Shown one piece after another: positions 16,384-24,837 of a stretch of 48,421 nucleotides of DNA. This DNA is from Hydrocarboniphaga sp. (GTDB lineage Bacteria > Pseudomonadota > Gammaproteobacteria > Nevskiales > Nevskiaceae), in the NCBI RefSeq assembly GCF_028291725.1, contig NZ_JAQGNT010000096.1, forward strand, positions 1-48,421, read 5' to 3'. The first letter of the stretch is position 1. Each line of letters opens with the position of its first letter. Below the pieces are notes generated by a model. The model worked only from the letters and a program-made list of their open reading frames with translations, did not search any database and was not told the DNA's origin. Both the position numbers and the translations under genes were made by a program.

Positions 16384-18006
16384 ATGAGCGACAGCCAGGG
16401 CGACTTCGACTACGTCATCGTCGGCGCGGGCTCGGCTGGCTGCGTGCTCGCCAACCGGCTGAGCGCCGACGGCCGCCACCGCGTGCTGCTGCTGGAAGCC
16501 GGCGGCCGCGACTGGAATCCGTGGATACATGTGCCGCTGGGCTACGGCAAGCTGTTCAACGATCCGAACGTCAACTGGATGTATCAGACCGAGCCGGAGC
16601 CGCAGCTCAACGGCCGGCGCATCAGCGAGCCGCGCGGCAAGGTGCTCGGCGGCTCCAGCTCGATCAACGGCCTGGTCTACATCCGCGGCCAGCGCGAGGA
16701 CTTCGATGGCTGGCGCGACGCCGGCGCCGAAGGCTGGGGCTATGACGAGGTGCTGCCGTACTTCATCCGCTCCGAGGACCAGCAGCGCGGCGCCAGCGAG
16801 TATCACGGTGTCGGCGGCCCGCAGGCGGTTTCGGACCAGACCGAGCCTCACGAGCTTTGTGAAACCTTCTTCGACGCCGCGGAGCAGTGCGGGTATCCGC
16901 GCAACGACGACTTCAACGGCGCCCGCCAGGAGGGCGCCGGATATTTCCAGACCAGCTCGCGCAACGGCCGCCGCTGCAGCACCGCGACCGGGTATCTGAA
17001 GCCGGCGCGCCGGCGCGCGAACCTGCGCGTGCTGACCCGCGCGCATGTGACGCGGGTGCTGCTGGAGGGTCGGCGTGCGGTCGGCGTCGAATACCGCGGA
17101 CGCGACGGCAGCCTGCACCGGGTCCACGCCGCGGCCGAAGTGATCCTGTCCGGCGGTGCGATCAACACGCCGCAGTTGCTCGAGCTTTCCGGAATCGGTT
17201 CTGGGCCAAACTTGAAGCGCTTCGAGATTGATCTGGTCCACGAGCTGCCCGGAGTCGGCGAAAGCTTCCAGGATCACCTGCAGGTGCGTTCGGTGTACCG
17301 ATGCACGCGGCCGATCACGGTCAACGACGCGATGAGCAGCTGGTGGGGCCAGATCCAGATGGGCCTGCGCTATCTGTTCCTGCGCAAGGGCCCGCTGACG
17401 GTCAGCGCCGGTTATGCCGGCGCGTTCTTCCGCACCCGCTACGAGTCGCAGCGGCCCGACGTGCAGGCGCACTTCATCACCTTCAGCACCAACAAGATGG
17501 GCGATGCGCTGGACGAGTGGTCCGGGTTTACCGCGTCGATCTGCCAGCTGCGCCCGGAAAGCCGCGGCTACGTGCATATCCAGAGCCCCGATCCGCTGGC
17601 CGCACCGCTGATCCGGCCGAATTTTCTGGCTGCCGAGCAAGACCGCCGCGTCACCGTGGACGGGCTGCAGAAGCTGCGCGCGATCATGCGCGCGCCGGCG
17701 ATGCGCGGCCTGGTCGAGGCCGAGATCGAGCCCGGCCCCGAGCGCGAGGACGACGCGGCGGTACTGGCGTTCGCCCGCGATCGCGGTGCTTCGATCTACC
17801 ACCCGAGCTGTACCGCGCGGATCGGCAGTGATCCGATGGCGGTCGTCGATGCCAGGTTGCGCGTGCATGGCATCGAGCGGCTGCGCGTGGTGGATGCCTC
17901 GGTGATGCCGTCAGTGGTTTCGGGCAATTCGAACGCGGCGATCATCATGATCGGCGAGAAGGCGGCCGACCTGATTCTGCAGGACGGGCGGACCAGTGGC
18001 CGTTAA
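16384..18006 (+). CDS. GMC-family FAD alcohol dehydrogenase (choline dehydrogenase-like)
   Basis: A 540-aa glucose-methanol-choline oxidoreductase that oxidises a primary or secondary alcohol with FAD. VIVGAGSAGCVLANRL (about 11-26) binds ADP. PRGKVLGGSSSINGLVYIRG is GMC signature 1 and SGGAINTPQLLELSGIG is signature 2. The C-terminal active site has IYHPSCTARIG, where most relatives have HPVGTCRMG, and SNAAIIMIGEKAADLI. ATG 16384 is chosen for the N-terminal beta-strand spacing; no strong ribosome-binding site is visible. It is third in the LacI-flavoprotein-GMC unit. Its stop codon runs into operator site 4, so the next gene starts a new unit. Confidence 0.9.
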   Translation: MSDSQGDFDYVIVGAGSAGCVLANRLSADGRHRVLLLEAGGRDWNPWIHVPLGYGKLFNDPNVNWMYQTEPEPQLNGRRISEPRGKVLGGSSSINGLVYIRGQREDFDGWRDAGAEGWGYDEVLPYFIRSEDQQRGASEYHGVGGPQAVSDQTEPHELCETFFDAAEQCGYPRNDDFNGARQEGAGYFQTSSRNGRRCSTATGYLKPARRRANLRVLTRAHVTRVLLEGRRAVGVEYRGRDGSLHRVHAAAEVILSGGAINTPQLLELSGIGSGPNLKRFEIDLVHELPGVGESFQDHLQVRSVYRCTRPITVNDAMSSWWGQIQMGLRYLFLRKGPLTVSAGYAGAFFRTRYESQRPDVQAHFITFSTNKMGDALDEWSGFTASICQLRPESRGYVHIQSPDPLAAPLIRPNFLAAEQDRRVTVDGLQKLRAIMRAPAMRGLVEAEIEPGPEREDDAAVLAFARDRGASIYHPSCTARIGSDPMAVVDARLRVHGIERLRVVDASVMPSVVSGNSNAAIIMIGEKAADLILQDGRTSGR

Positions 18007-18022
18007 AATAGGACACCATATA
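18004..18022. promoter_or_regulatory. ATAG-N4-CTAT operator site 4
   Basis: AAATAG-GACA-CCATAT (18006-18021) matches the five-site motif with one mismatch in the right half. It begins at the GMC stop codon and lies about 60 bp before the crotonase start at 18081, at the same distance as site 3 has from its gene. Confidence 0.5.
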
Positions 18023-18080
18023 CAATGGGCTCTCGATGGCCTTGAAACCGGCACCGTTCCGCGCCCGGCCGGAGTAGATC

Positions 18081-18887
18081 TTGACTGACCCGTTTGTTCT
18101 CTATCGTCAGGATGGCGCGGTGGTCACTCTGACGCTCGATCGCCCCGACAGCCGTAACGCGATCGGCACGCACCAGGATTGCGACGACCTGGCCGCGGCT
18201 TTCGAACGCGCCCAGCACGATGTCTCGGTGAGCTGCATCGTGCTGACCGGCAAGGGCAGCTCGTTCTCGGCCGGCGGCAACCTGAAGGCGATGAAGGAGC
18301 GCAACGGCATCGGCCCGCTCGAAGCGCCCGACGCCACCCGCGCCAACTACAAGCGCGGCGTGCAGCGCGTCGCGCGCACGATGTGGGAATGCGAAGTGCC
18401 GATGATCGCCGCGATCAACGGCCATGCGATCGGCCTGGGGCTCGACCTGGCCTGCCTGTGCGACATGCGCATCTCGGCCGACGGCGCCAAGTTCGCGTCG
18501 AGCTTCATCAAGATGGGCATCGTGCCGGGTGATGGCGGCGCCTGGATCCTGCCGCGCGCGGTCGGCCTGGCCAAGGCCGCCGAGATGATTTTCACCGGCG
18601 ACATGCTGAGCGCCGCCGACGCGCTCAGCGTCGGCCTGGTGTCGCAAGTCGTGCCGGCCGATCAGCTGATGGCCGCCGCGCAAGCCTTGGCGGCGCGCGT
18701 CGTCGCCAATCCGGCGAAAGCACTGCGGCTTGCCAAGCGCCTGCTGCGTGAAGGCCAGCAGCAGCGGCTGGCCGACGTACTCGAACTCTCGGCCGCGTTT
18801 CAGGCGCTGGCACACGAAACTCAGGATCACGCCGAGGCGCTGGACGCGTTTCTGGAAAAACGCACGCCTCAATTCACCGGCAGGTGA
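18081..18887 (+). CDS. Crotonase-superfamily protein (enoyl-CoA hydratase-like, atypical active site)
   Basis: A 268-aa single-domain crotonase. The CoA and oxyanion motifs are present (SSFSAGGNLKAM, NGHAIGLGLDL). The two hydratase glutamates are replaced: GGxE reads LGLDLA, and PEI reads SSFIKMG. An Asp in VPGDGGAW may serve instead. It is therefore unlikely to be a plain hydratase; isomerase, hydrolase or C-C lyase roles are possible. The start is TTG 18081 with GGAG upstream; no ATG is close. It is first in a long plus-strand series (two crotonases, two acyl-CoA dehydrogenase pairs, another crotonase, a CoA-transferase) behind operator site 4. Confidence 0.82.
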   Translation: MTDPFVLYRQDGAVVTLTLDRPDSRNAIGTHQDCDDLAAAFERAQHDVSVSCIVLTGKGSSFSAGGNLKAMKERNGIGPLEAPDATRANYKRGVQRVARTMWECEVPMIAAINGHAIGLGLDLACLCDMRISADGAKFASSFIKMGIVPGDGGAWILPRAVGLAKAAEMIFTGDMLSAADALSVGLVSQVVPADQLMAAAQALAARVVANPAKALRLAKRLLREGQQQRLADVLELSAAFQALAHETQDHAEALDAFLEKRTPQFTGR

Positions 18888-18945
18888 ATGCAAAACTATT
18901 GGTCACCGGCAGGTGAATTTAAAACTACTGATTAGCGGCAAGTAA
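18874..18945 (+). repeat. 29-bp tandem duplication over the crotonase stop codon
   Basis: TCACCGGCAGGTGAAT begins units at 18874 and 18903, with a 29-base period. A third, degraded partial unit (TTAGCGGCAAGTAA) follows at 18932. The first unit contains the last codons and the stop of the crotonase. It looks like a recent slippage duplication. Confidence 0.8.
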
Positions 18946-18996
18946 CCCACTTATCGCCACCGCGCAGCGGCGGCCGCCATCACACAGAGGAACATC

Positions 18997-19785
18997 ATGA
19001 GCGACAAAATCATCATCAAGAAGGAAGGCCCGATCGGCCATCTGATCTTCAACAACCCGGACAAGCTCAACGCCATTTCGCTGGATATGTGGGAAGGCAT
19101 GGGCACCGCGATCCAGCAGCTCGAAGCCGATGACGCGGTCAAGGTCATCGTCATCAGCGGTGCGGGCGAGAAGGCCTTCATCGCCGGTGCCGACGTTTCC
19201 AAATACGAGGACGAGCGCATGGGCGAGAACGCCCAGGAGCATTACGCGCAGACCGGCTGGACCGCGATGATGGCGGTGTACAACTGCAGCAAGATCACGA
19301 TCGCCGCGATCAACGGCTACTGCTACGGCGGCGGCATTTCGGTCGCGGTCTGCACCGATCTGCGCTACGGCTCGTCGACGATCCAGGTCGCGCAGCCGGC
19401 GCTGCGCTACGGTATCGGCTACCGCTACAAGTCGCTGCGCCTGGTGACCGACGTCGTCGGCAGCGCGCCGACCAAGGAACTGCTGCTCGGCGGCGCCGTC
19501 TGGGACGCCGACGACTGCCTGCGCAAGGGCTTCGTATCGAAAGTGCTGCCGGCCGGCGCCGAGTTCGAGGACTACATCAAGAAGACCGCCGAGCGCATCG
19601 CGATCGGCGCGCCGCTGACCGCCAAGCAGTGCAAGTTCTCGATCAACACCATCGTCAAAGACCCGGATCGGCGCGACCTGGCCAAGAACGAAGAACTGTT
19701 CCAGGCCTGCTACGCCAGCAACGATTACAAGGAAGGCATCCGCGCGTTCGCCGAGAAGCGCAAGCCGGTTTTCACGGGGCGCTGA
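18997..19785 (+). CDS. Crotonase-superfamily protein (enoyl-CoA hydratase-like, no catalytic glutamates)
   Basis: A 262-aa crotonase. The oxyanion-hole elements AFIAGADVSKYEDE and INGYCYGGGISVAV are intact. The two glutamates of true hydratases are Ser (GGGISVAV) and Ala (QPALRYGIG) here, and the usual PGxGG loop is YRYKSLR. This sequence pattern points to a distinct crotonase subgroup with an unknown reaction. ATG 18997 follows CAGAGGAACATC. C-terminus EKRKPVFTGR is typical of the single-domain family. It is probably co-transcribed with the crotonase upstream and the acyl-CoA dehydrogenases downstream, though a family B repeat follows it. Confidence 0.82.
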   Translation: MSDKIIIKKEGPIGHLIFNNPDKLNAISLDMWEGMGTAIQQLEADDAVKVIVISGAGEKAFIAGADVSKYEDERMGENAQEHYAQTGWTAMMAVYNCSKITIAAINGYCYGGGISVAVCTDLRYGSSTIQVAQPALRYGIGYRYKSLRLVTDVVGSAPTKELLLGGAVWDADDCLRKGFVSKVLPAGAEFEDYIKKTAERIAIGAPLTAKQCKFSINTIVKDPDRRDLAKNEELFQACYASNDYKEGIRAFAEKRKPVFTGR

Positions 19786-19811
19786 GCGATGAATTTCTTA
19801 GTCACCGTAGT

Positions 19812-19886
19812 CACCGTGGGGCGGGAGTATCCCGCCTTGCCAGGCTCGACAGGCGGGATGCGCTGCGCTCCTCCCGCCCTACGGTG
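19812..19886. repeat. Intergenic inverted repeat, family B copy 2
   Basis: CACCGTGGGGCGGGAG (19812) is mirrored by CTCCCGCCCTACGGTG (19871-19886) with one mismatch. It fills the gap between the second crotonase and the first acyl-CoA dehydrogenase, ending 10 bases before the ATG. Confidence 0.88.
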
Positions 19887-19896
19887 GTCTTGAGCG

Positions 19897-21102
19897 ATGG
19901 ACCTTCGCTTCACCGATGAGGAAAACGCCTTCCGTGAGGAAGTGCGAAGCTTCATTCGCGAGAATCTGCCGAAGCCCGTCCACGCCAAAATGCTGGAACA
20001 TCGTGCGCTGAGCAAGGACGAGGTCGTCAGCTGGCAGCGCATTCTCAATGCGCGCGGCTGGGCCACTCCGAGTTGGCCCGCGGCCTGGGGCGGCCCCGGC
20101 TGGACCGCGGTGCAGCGCTATATCTTTCTCGATGAACTGCACCAGTTTCCGGCGCCGGAGCCGGTGAGTTTCAACGTCTCGATGATCGGCCCGGTGATCG
20201 GCACTTTCGGCAGTGACGAACAGAAGGCGCGGCTGCTGCCGCGCATCGCCAATCTCGACGACTGGTGGTGCCAGGGATTTTCGGAGCCCGGCGCAGGTTC
20301 CGATCTGGCCGCGCTGAGTACCAGCGCGATCCGCCATGGCGATCACTACGTCGTCAACGGTACCAAGATGTGGCAGGGCATGGGCCATCGCGCGGACTGG
20401 ATGTTCACGTTGGTACGCACCGATCCGGCGGCGAAGAAGCAGGCCGGTATCAGCTTCCTGCTGATCGACATGAAATCGCCGGGCCTGAGCGTGCAGCCGA
20501 TCATCACCATCGATGGCCGCCACGAGGTCAACTCGGTGTTTCTCGACAACGTGCGTGTGCCGGTCGCGCAGCGCGTGTACCTGGAGAACAAGGGCTGGGA
20601 CGTCGCCAAGTTCCTGCTCGGCAACGAGCGTACCGGCATCGCGCGCATCGGCATGTCCAAGTATCTGATACGTCGCGCCAAGCAGATCGCCGCGCAGGTG
20701 CAGGACGGTGACCGTACGCTGGCTGAGGATGCGGGTTTCCGCCGCCGCTGCGCGGAGATCGAGGTCGAGCTGAAGGCGCTGGAAATCACGCAGATGCGCG
20801 TGCTGGCGGCGATGGGCGAACATGCCGAGAAACCCGATCCGCGCTCGTCGATCCTGAAAATAAAGGGCGTCGAACTGCGCCAGGCCGCGTCCGAACTGCT
20901 GTTGCGCGCGGCGGGGCCGCTGGCGCTCGCGGCCGAAGGCGAGTACGACCCACCGAACCCGGAAGACGCGCCGGCCGACACCGAATGGGGCAGCACGATC
21001 GCGCCGGTATATTTCATCCTGCGCGCTGCCTCGATCTATGGCGGCGCGACCGAAGTGCAGAAGAACATCCTGGCGCAAGCCGTGCTCGGCCTGCCCAAGT
21101 AG
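19897..21102 (+). CDS. Acyl-CoA dehydrogenase, subunit 1 of first pair
   Basis: A 401-aa FAD acyl-CoA dehydrogenase that introduces the 2,3-double bond of an acyl-CoA. CQGFSEPGAGSDLA binds flavin and W-G-P-G-W type motifs occur at the start. The C-terminal IYGGATEVQKNI is where medium-chain enzymes carry the catalytic Glu (IYEG); it is Gly here, as in many steroid-type enzymes where the base lies elsewhere. It is followed after 7 bases by a second, shorter dehydrogenase. This tandem arrangement is known for the alpha2-beta2 enzymes of steroid and bile-acid side-chain oxidation (FadE28/29, ChsE4/E5 types). ATG 19897 sits just behind a repeat element. Confidence 0.88.
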   Translation: MDLRFTDEENAFREEVRSFIRENLPKPVHAKMLEHRALSKDEVVSWQRILNARGWATPSWPAAWGGPGWTAVQRYIFLDELHQFPAPEPVSFNVSMIGPVIGTFGSDEQKARLLPRIANLDDWWCQGFSEPGAGSDLAALSTSAIRHGDHYVVNGTKMWQGMGHRADWMFTLVRTDPAAKKQAGISFLLIDMKSPGLSVQPIITIDGRHEVNSVFLDNVRVPVAQRVYLENKGWDVAKFLLGNERTGIARIGMSKYLIRRAKQIAAQVQDGDRTLAEDAGFRRRCAEIEVELKALEITQMRVLAAMGEHAEKPDPRSSILKIKGVELRQAASELLLRAAGPLALAAEGEYDPPNPEDAPADTEWGSTIAPVYFILRAASIYGGATEVQKNILAQAVLGLPK

Positions 21103-21109
21103 GAAGCTC

Positions 21110-22264
21110 ATGGACTTTGATCTCGCAGACGAGCAAAGCCTGTTCAAGGACGCCATCGACAAGCTGGTGCAGAAGGAATACGGCTTCGAACAACGCCGCC
21201 GCTATGCCGCCGAGCCCGAAGGCTGGAGCCGGCGCGTGTGGTCGCAGCTGGCGGAGCAGGGCTTTCTGGCACTGCCGTTCGATGAAGCCCACGGCGGTCT
21301 CGGTTATGGGCCGGTGGAACTGATGCTGGTCAACGAGGCGCTCGGGCGCGGCCTGTTGCTGGAGCCGTATTTGAGCACCGTGGTGATCGCCGGCGGCGCG
21401 CTGCGCGCTGGCGCCAGCGACGAGCAGCTCGCGCTTTGGGTGCCGCAGATCGCGGCCGGCGAATTGCTTGTTTCGCTGGCCTATCTGGAGAAGCAGTCAC
21501 GCTACAACCTGGCCGATGTCGCCACGCGCGCGGAACTGCGCGACGGCGAATACCGCCTCAGCGGCACCAAGATCGCGGTACTGCACGGCGACAGCGCCGA
21601 CCGCCTGCTGGTGGCGGCGCGCACCGCCGGCGCGCGCACCGATGAAGAAGGCATCAGCCTGTTCATGGTCGATGCCGATAGCGCCGGCCTGCGCCGTCGC
21701 GGCTATCGCACGCAGGATGGCTTGCGCGCTGCAGATTTAATTCTGAGCGACGTCGCCGTGCCGGCCGCCAATCTCGTCGGCCGCATCGGCGGCGGCCACG
21801 CGCTGTTGCAGCGCGCCTCCGACTACGCGATTGCCGCGCTGGCCAGCGAAGCGGTCGGCTGCATGCAGGCCGCGCTCGAGATGAGCGTGGATTACCTCAA
21901 GCAGCGCCAGCAGTTCGGCGCGCCGATCAGCCGCTTCCAGGCCTTGCAGCATCACGCCGCCGACATGCTGGTCGAAGTCGAACAGGCGCGCAGCATGGCG
22001 ATGCTGGCCGCGCTGGTGGTTGACGATGTCGACGAAGCCGAGCGTCGCAAAACTCTGTCTGCGGTGAAAGTGCAGATCGGCAAGTCGGGCCGTATCGTCG
22101 GCCAGCTCGCGGTACAGTTGCATGGCGGCATCGGCGTCACCGAGGAATATGCGGTCGGCCACTACTTCAAGCGGCTGACGATGATCGAATCGCAGTTCGG
22201 CGATGGCGAACATCATCTGACGAAGATTGCGGCAGCCGGTGGCTTCGTTTCGGTGACGCCGTGA
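21110..22264 (+). CDS. Acyl-CoA dehydrogenase, subunit 2 of first pair
   Basis: A 384-aa acyl-CoA dehydrogenase homologue, shorter in the middle domain than its partner. The C-terminal LHGGIGVTEEYAVGHYFKRL is characteristic of the second subunit of heteromeric steroid-type enzymes. ATG 21110 follows AGGAAGCTC directly after the partner stop (7-base gap), which implies stoichiometric co-translation. The flavin motif seen in subunit 1 (SEPGAGSD) is not conserved here, so flavin may bind only in the shared interface. Inference: it forms an alpha2-beta2 tetramer with the preceding product and acts on a bulky or branched acyl-CoA. Confidence 0.85.
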   Translation: MDFDLADEQSLFKDAIDKLVQKEYGFEQRRRYAAEPEGWSRRVWSQLAEQGFLALPFDEAHGGLGYGPVELMLVNEALGRGLLLEPYLSTVVIAGGALRAGASDEQLALWVPQIAAGELLVSLAYLEKQSRYNLADVATRAELRDGEYRLSGTKIAVLHGDSADRLLVAARTAGARTDEEGISLFMVDADSAGLRRRGYRTQDGLRAADLILSDVAVPAANLVGRIGGGHALLQRASDYAIAALASEAVGCMQAALEMSVDYLKQRQQFGAPISRFQALQHHAADMLVEVEQARSMAMLAALVVDDVDEAERRKTLSAVKVQIGKSGRIVGQLAVQLHGGIGVTEEYAVGHYFKRLTMIESQFGDGEHHLTKIAAAGGFVSVTP

Positions 22265-22280
22265 TATCCAAACTTTCACT

Positions 22281-22362
22281 CGTCATTCCCGCGAAGGCGG
22301 GAATCCGGTGCCGTCGAGCGCTGGCTTCCAAGCTCTGGATTCCCGCCTTCGCGGGAATGACG
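22281..22362. repeat. Intergenic inverted repeat, family C copy 1
   Basis: CGTCATTCCCGCGAAGGCGG (22281) and its inverse complement ending GCGGGAATGACG (22362) enclose about 30 variable bases. The right arm ends only 5 bases before the ATG of the next dehydrogenase, so the element supplies the leader of that gene. Copy 2 is at 29948. Confidence 0.92.
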
Positions 22363-22367
22363 CTGAG

Positions 22368-23555
22368 ATGAACTTTCAGCCCGACCCCGCCGACCAGGCC
22401 TTCCGCGAAGAAGTCCGCGCCTTCCTGCGCGAGCAACTGCCCGTCGATGTCGCCGCGCGCAATCGCCGCGGCTTTCATCCCAGCAAGGAAGACGAGCTGT
22501 GGTGGACGCAGCTGTTGTATCGCCGCGGCTGGTCCGCGCCGCATTGGCCGGTCGAATACGGCGGCACCGGCTGGTCGCCGCAGCGGCGTTTCATCTTCGA
22601 AGAGGAGTGCTTTCTGGCCGGCGCGCCGCCGACCTGCGCGGCGGGTTTCTCGCTGCTTGGTCCGGTGCTCTACACCTATGGCAGCGACGATCAGAAAGCG
22701 CGCTTCCTGGAGCCGACGCGCAGAGGTGAAATCTTCTGGGGCCAGCTGTTCTCCGAGCCCAATGCCGGTTCCGACCTGGCGTCGCTGAAAACCACTGCGG
22801 TGCGCGATGGCGATCATTACGTCGTCAACGGCCAGAAGACCTGGACCACCGAAGGGCACTACGCCGACTGGCTGTTCTGCCTGGTGCGTACCGACAGCAG
22901 CAGCAAGCCGCAGCGCGGCATCTCCTTCCTGATCATCGACGCGAAGTCACCGGGTGTGACGATCCGCCCGATCGTGTCGATCGACGACGCGCATACGCTC
23001 AACGAAACGTTTCTCGACAATGTCCGGGTGCCGGTTGCCAACCGCATCGGTGAAGAGAACGCCGGCTGGTCCTACGCCAAGCTGCTGCTCGAACACGAGC
23101 GCGCGTTCTCGGCCGAGGTGCCGCGCAACAAGCGCCTGCTGTCGCAGCTGAAGCACATCGCCGCGCTGGCGCTCGACGGCGGCGCGCGGCTGATCGACGA
23201 TCCGCTGTTTTCATCGCGCATCGCCGAGGCCGAAATCGAGCTGCGTGCGCTCGAATGGCTGACGCTGCGTGCACTTGCCGACATGGATCACGGCGCCGAC
23301 GCCGGCAGGCCGGTCGGCTCGGTGCTGAAAGTGCGCGGCTCGGAGCTGATACAGAAAATCGGAGCATTGATCGTCGAAGCGCTTGGTCCTTATGGCCTGA
23401 TCGCCTATCCGGAGCTGGATTTTGAAACGCTGCCGGGGCCGGAAGCTGCCGCCGGCAAGACCGCCGACTTCCTGTATCGCCGCGCGGTGACGATCTACGG
23501 CGGCTCCAACGAAATCCAGCGCAACATCATCGCGAAGGGGTTTCTGGGGCTATGA
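22368..23555 (+). CDS. Acyl-CoA dehydrogenase, subunit 1 of second pair
   Basis: A 395-aa acyl-CoA dehydrogenase with GQLFSEPNAGSDLASL for flavin binding and IYGGSNEIQRNIIAKGFLGL at the C-terminus. As in the first pair, the medium-chain catalytic Glu position is Gly. The conserved N-terminus MNFQPDPADQAFREEVRAFL fixes the start at ATG 22368. An in-frame ATG at 22308 would translate the repeat element (residues LDSRLRGND) and is rejected. Only a weak GAG precedes the start. It is paralogous to the first pair, so the two pairs probably act on different chain lengths or on ring versus side-chain intermediates. Confidence 0.88.
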   Translation: MNFQPDPADQAFREEVRAFLREQLPVDVAARNRRGFHPSKEDELWWTQLLYRRGWSAPHWPVEYGGTGWSPQRRFIFEEECFLAGAPPTCAAGFSLLGPVLYTYGSDDQKARFLEPTRRGEIFWGQLFSEPNAGSDLASLKTTAVRDGDHYVVNGQKTWTTEGHYADWLFCLVRTDSSSKPQRGISFLIIDAKSPGVTIRPIVSIDDAHTLNETFLDNVRVPVANRIGEENAGWSYAKLLLEHERAFSAEVPRNKRLLSQLKHIAALALDGGARLIDDPLFSSRIAEAEIELRALEWLTLRALADMDHGADAGRPVGSVLKVRGSELIQKIGALIVEALGPYGLIAYPELDFETLPGPEAAAGKTADFLYRRAVTIYGGSNEIQRNIIAKGFLGL

Positions 23556-23583
23556 CGATGGACCTTTCTTACATGGCTAGCAT

Positions 23584-23660
23584 CGTAGGGCGGGAGCATC
23601 CCGCCTTGCGCGTGGGAGCCGCGCGAACGGCGGGATACGCCGCGCTGCTCCCGCCCTACG
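23584..23660. repeat. Intergenic inverted repeat, family B copy 3
   Basis: CGTAGGGCGGGAGCATCCCG (23584) is mirrored at the right end by CTCCCGCCCTACG (23660). It separates the two subunits of the second dehydrogenase pair. Confidence 0.88.
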
Positions 23661-23688
23661 GCGGTTCATGTGCTGGTGAGGCGCGCTG

Positions 23689-24813
23689 ATGGACTTCGCA
23701 CTGACCGAAGAACAGAGCATGCTGCGCGACAGCCTGCGTCGCTACGTCGAAAAGGAGTACGCGTTCGAAGCGCGGCGCCAGTTGATCGAGCAGGCCGGTG
23801 GTTTCAGGCGCGCGCACTGGAATGCCTATGCGGAGATGGGCTGGCTGGGTATCGGCCTGCCGGAAGCGTCTGGCGGCTTCGGCGGCGACCTGTCCGACTC
23901 CGCGATTCTGCTGGAGGAGTTTGGCCGCGGGCTGGTGGTCGAGCCTTACGCGGCCAGTCACATACAGGCCTCGCGTCTGTTGCTGCATAGCGGCGATGCG
24001 CGCGCGGCCGAATTGATCGAAGCGCTGATCGCCGGCAGCACGCTATACGCGGTTGCGCACAACGAGCCTGGCGCCCGCGGTCGCAGCCTCTGGGTCGAGA
24101 CGCGCGCCGCGGCGACCGGCGGGGGTTCCCGGATCAGCGGCACCAAGACGCAGGTACTGGCCGCGCCGTCCGCAGACCGGTTCCTGGTGTCGGCGCGCAG
24201 CGAGCAGGGACTCAGCCTGTTCCTGATCGATCGCGATACGCCGGGCATGTCGCTGCGCGAATACCGGCTGGTCGATGGCAGCCAGGCCGCCGATCTGAGT
24301 TTCGATCAGCTGCTGCTGCCGGAATCGGCCCTGCTTGGCGCGGCCGGCAAGGCCGATTCGGCGATCGACCTTGCCATCAGCGCGGCGACGATCGCCTGTT
24401 GCGCCGAGATGGTCGGCGCGATGGAGCAGGCCCTGTGGATCACCCGCGATTACCTGCGCACGCGCAAGCAGTTCGGGGTTGCCATCGGCAGCTTCCAGGC
24501 GCTGCAGCACCGCATGGCCGACATGTACATCGCGCTGGAACAGGCGCGCTCGATGCTCTATCGCGGGCTTGCCTATGCTGAAGATGGCGATGCGATACGG
24601 CGCCGCGGCGCCGTGTCGGCGAGCAAGGCCCAGGTCGGCAGGAGCGCGCAGTACATCGCCGCGCAGGCGGTACAACTGCACGGCGGCATCGGCCTGACCA
24701 ACGAATACTGCATCGGGCACTACTTCAAGCGCCTGCTCGTGCTGGAGGCCGCGTACGGCTCCAGCGCCTATCACGTCGGCGTGGTCGCGCAACAGCTGCG
24801 CGACGCCGCCTGA
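23689..24813 (+). CDS. Acyl-CoA dehydrogenase, subunit 2 of second pair
   Basis: A 374-aa acyl-CoA dehydrogenase homologue with the same architecture as the gene at 21110. MDFALTEEQSMLRDSLRRYVEKEYAFEARR opens it and LHGGIGLTNEYCIGHYFKRL closes it. ATG 23689 has GAGG nine bases upstream. A family B repeat lies between it and its partner, unlike the tight first pair. Expected to form a heterotetramer with the 22368 product and oxidise a bulky acyl-CoA. The flavin-binding SEP-GSD motif of the first subunit is not seen. Confidence 0.85.
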   Translation: MDFALTEEQSMLRDSLRRYVEKEYAFEARRQLIEQAGGFRRAHWNAYAEMGWLGIGLPEASGGFGGDLSDSAILLEEFGRGLVVEPYAASHIQASRLLLHSGDARAAELIEALIAGSTLYAVAHNEPGARGRSLWVETRAAATGGGSRISGTKTQVLAAPSADRFLVSARSEQGLSLFLIDRDTPGMSLREYRLVDGSQAADLSFDQLLLPESALLGAAGKADSAIDLAISAATIACCAEMVGAMEQALWITRDYLRTRKQFGVAIGSFQALQHRMADMYIALEQARSMLYRGLAYAEDGDAIRRRGAVSASKAQVGRSAQYIAAQAVQLHGGIGLTNEYCIGHYFKRLLVLEAAYGSSAYHVGVVAQQLRDAA

Positions 24814-24837
24814 GGTTCATCGTCCGAGGTTCAGCGC

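Noticed and set aside
22308-22367. A 20-residue N-terminal extension of the dehydrogenase at 22368
   Set aside because: These codons are the family C repeat (LDSRLRGND is typical of translated repeats). Homologues begin at MNFQPD.
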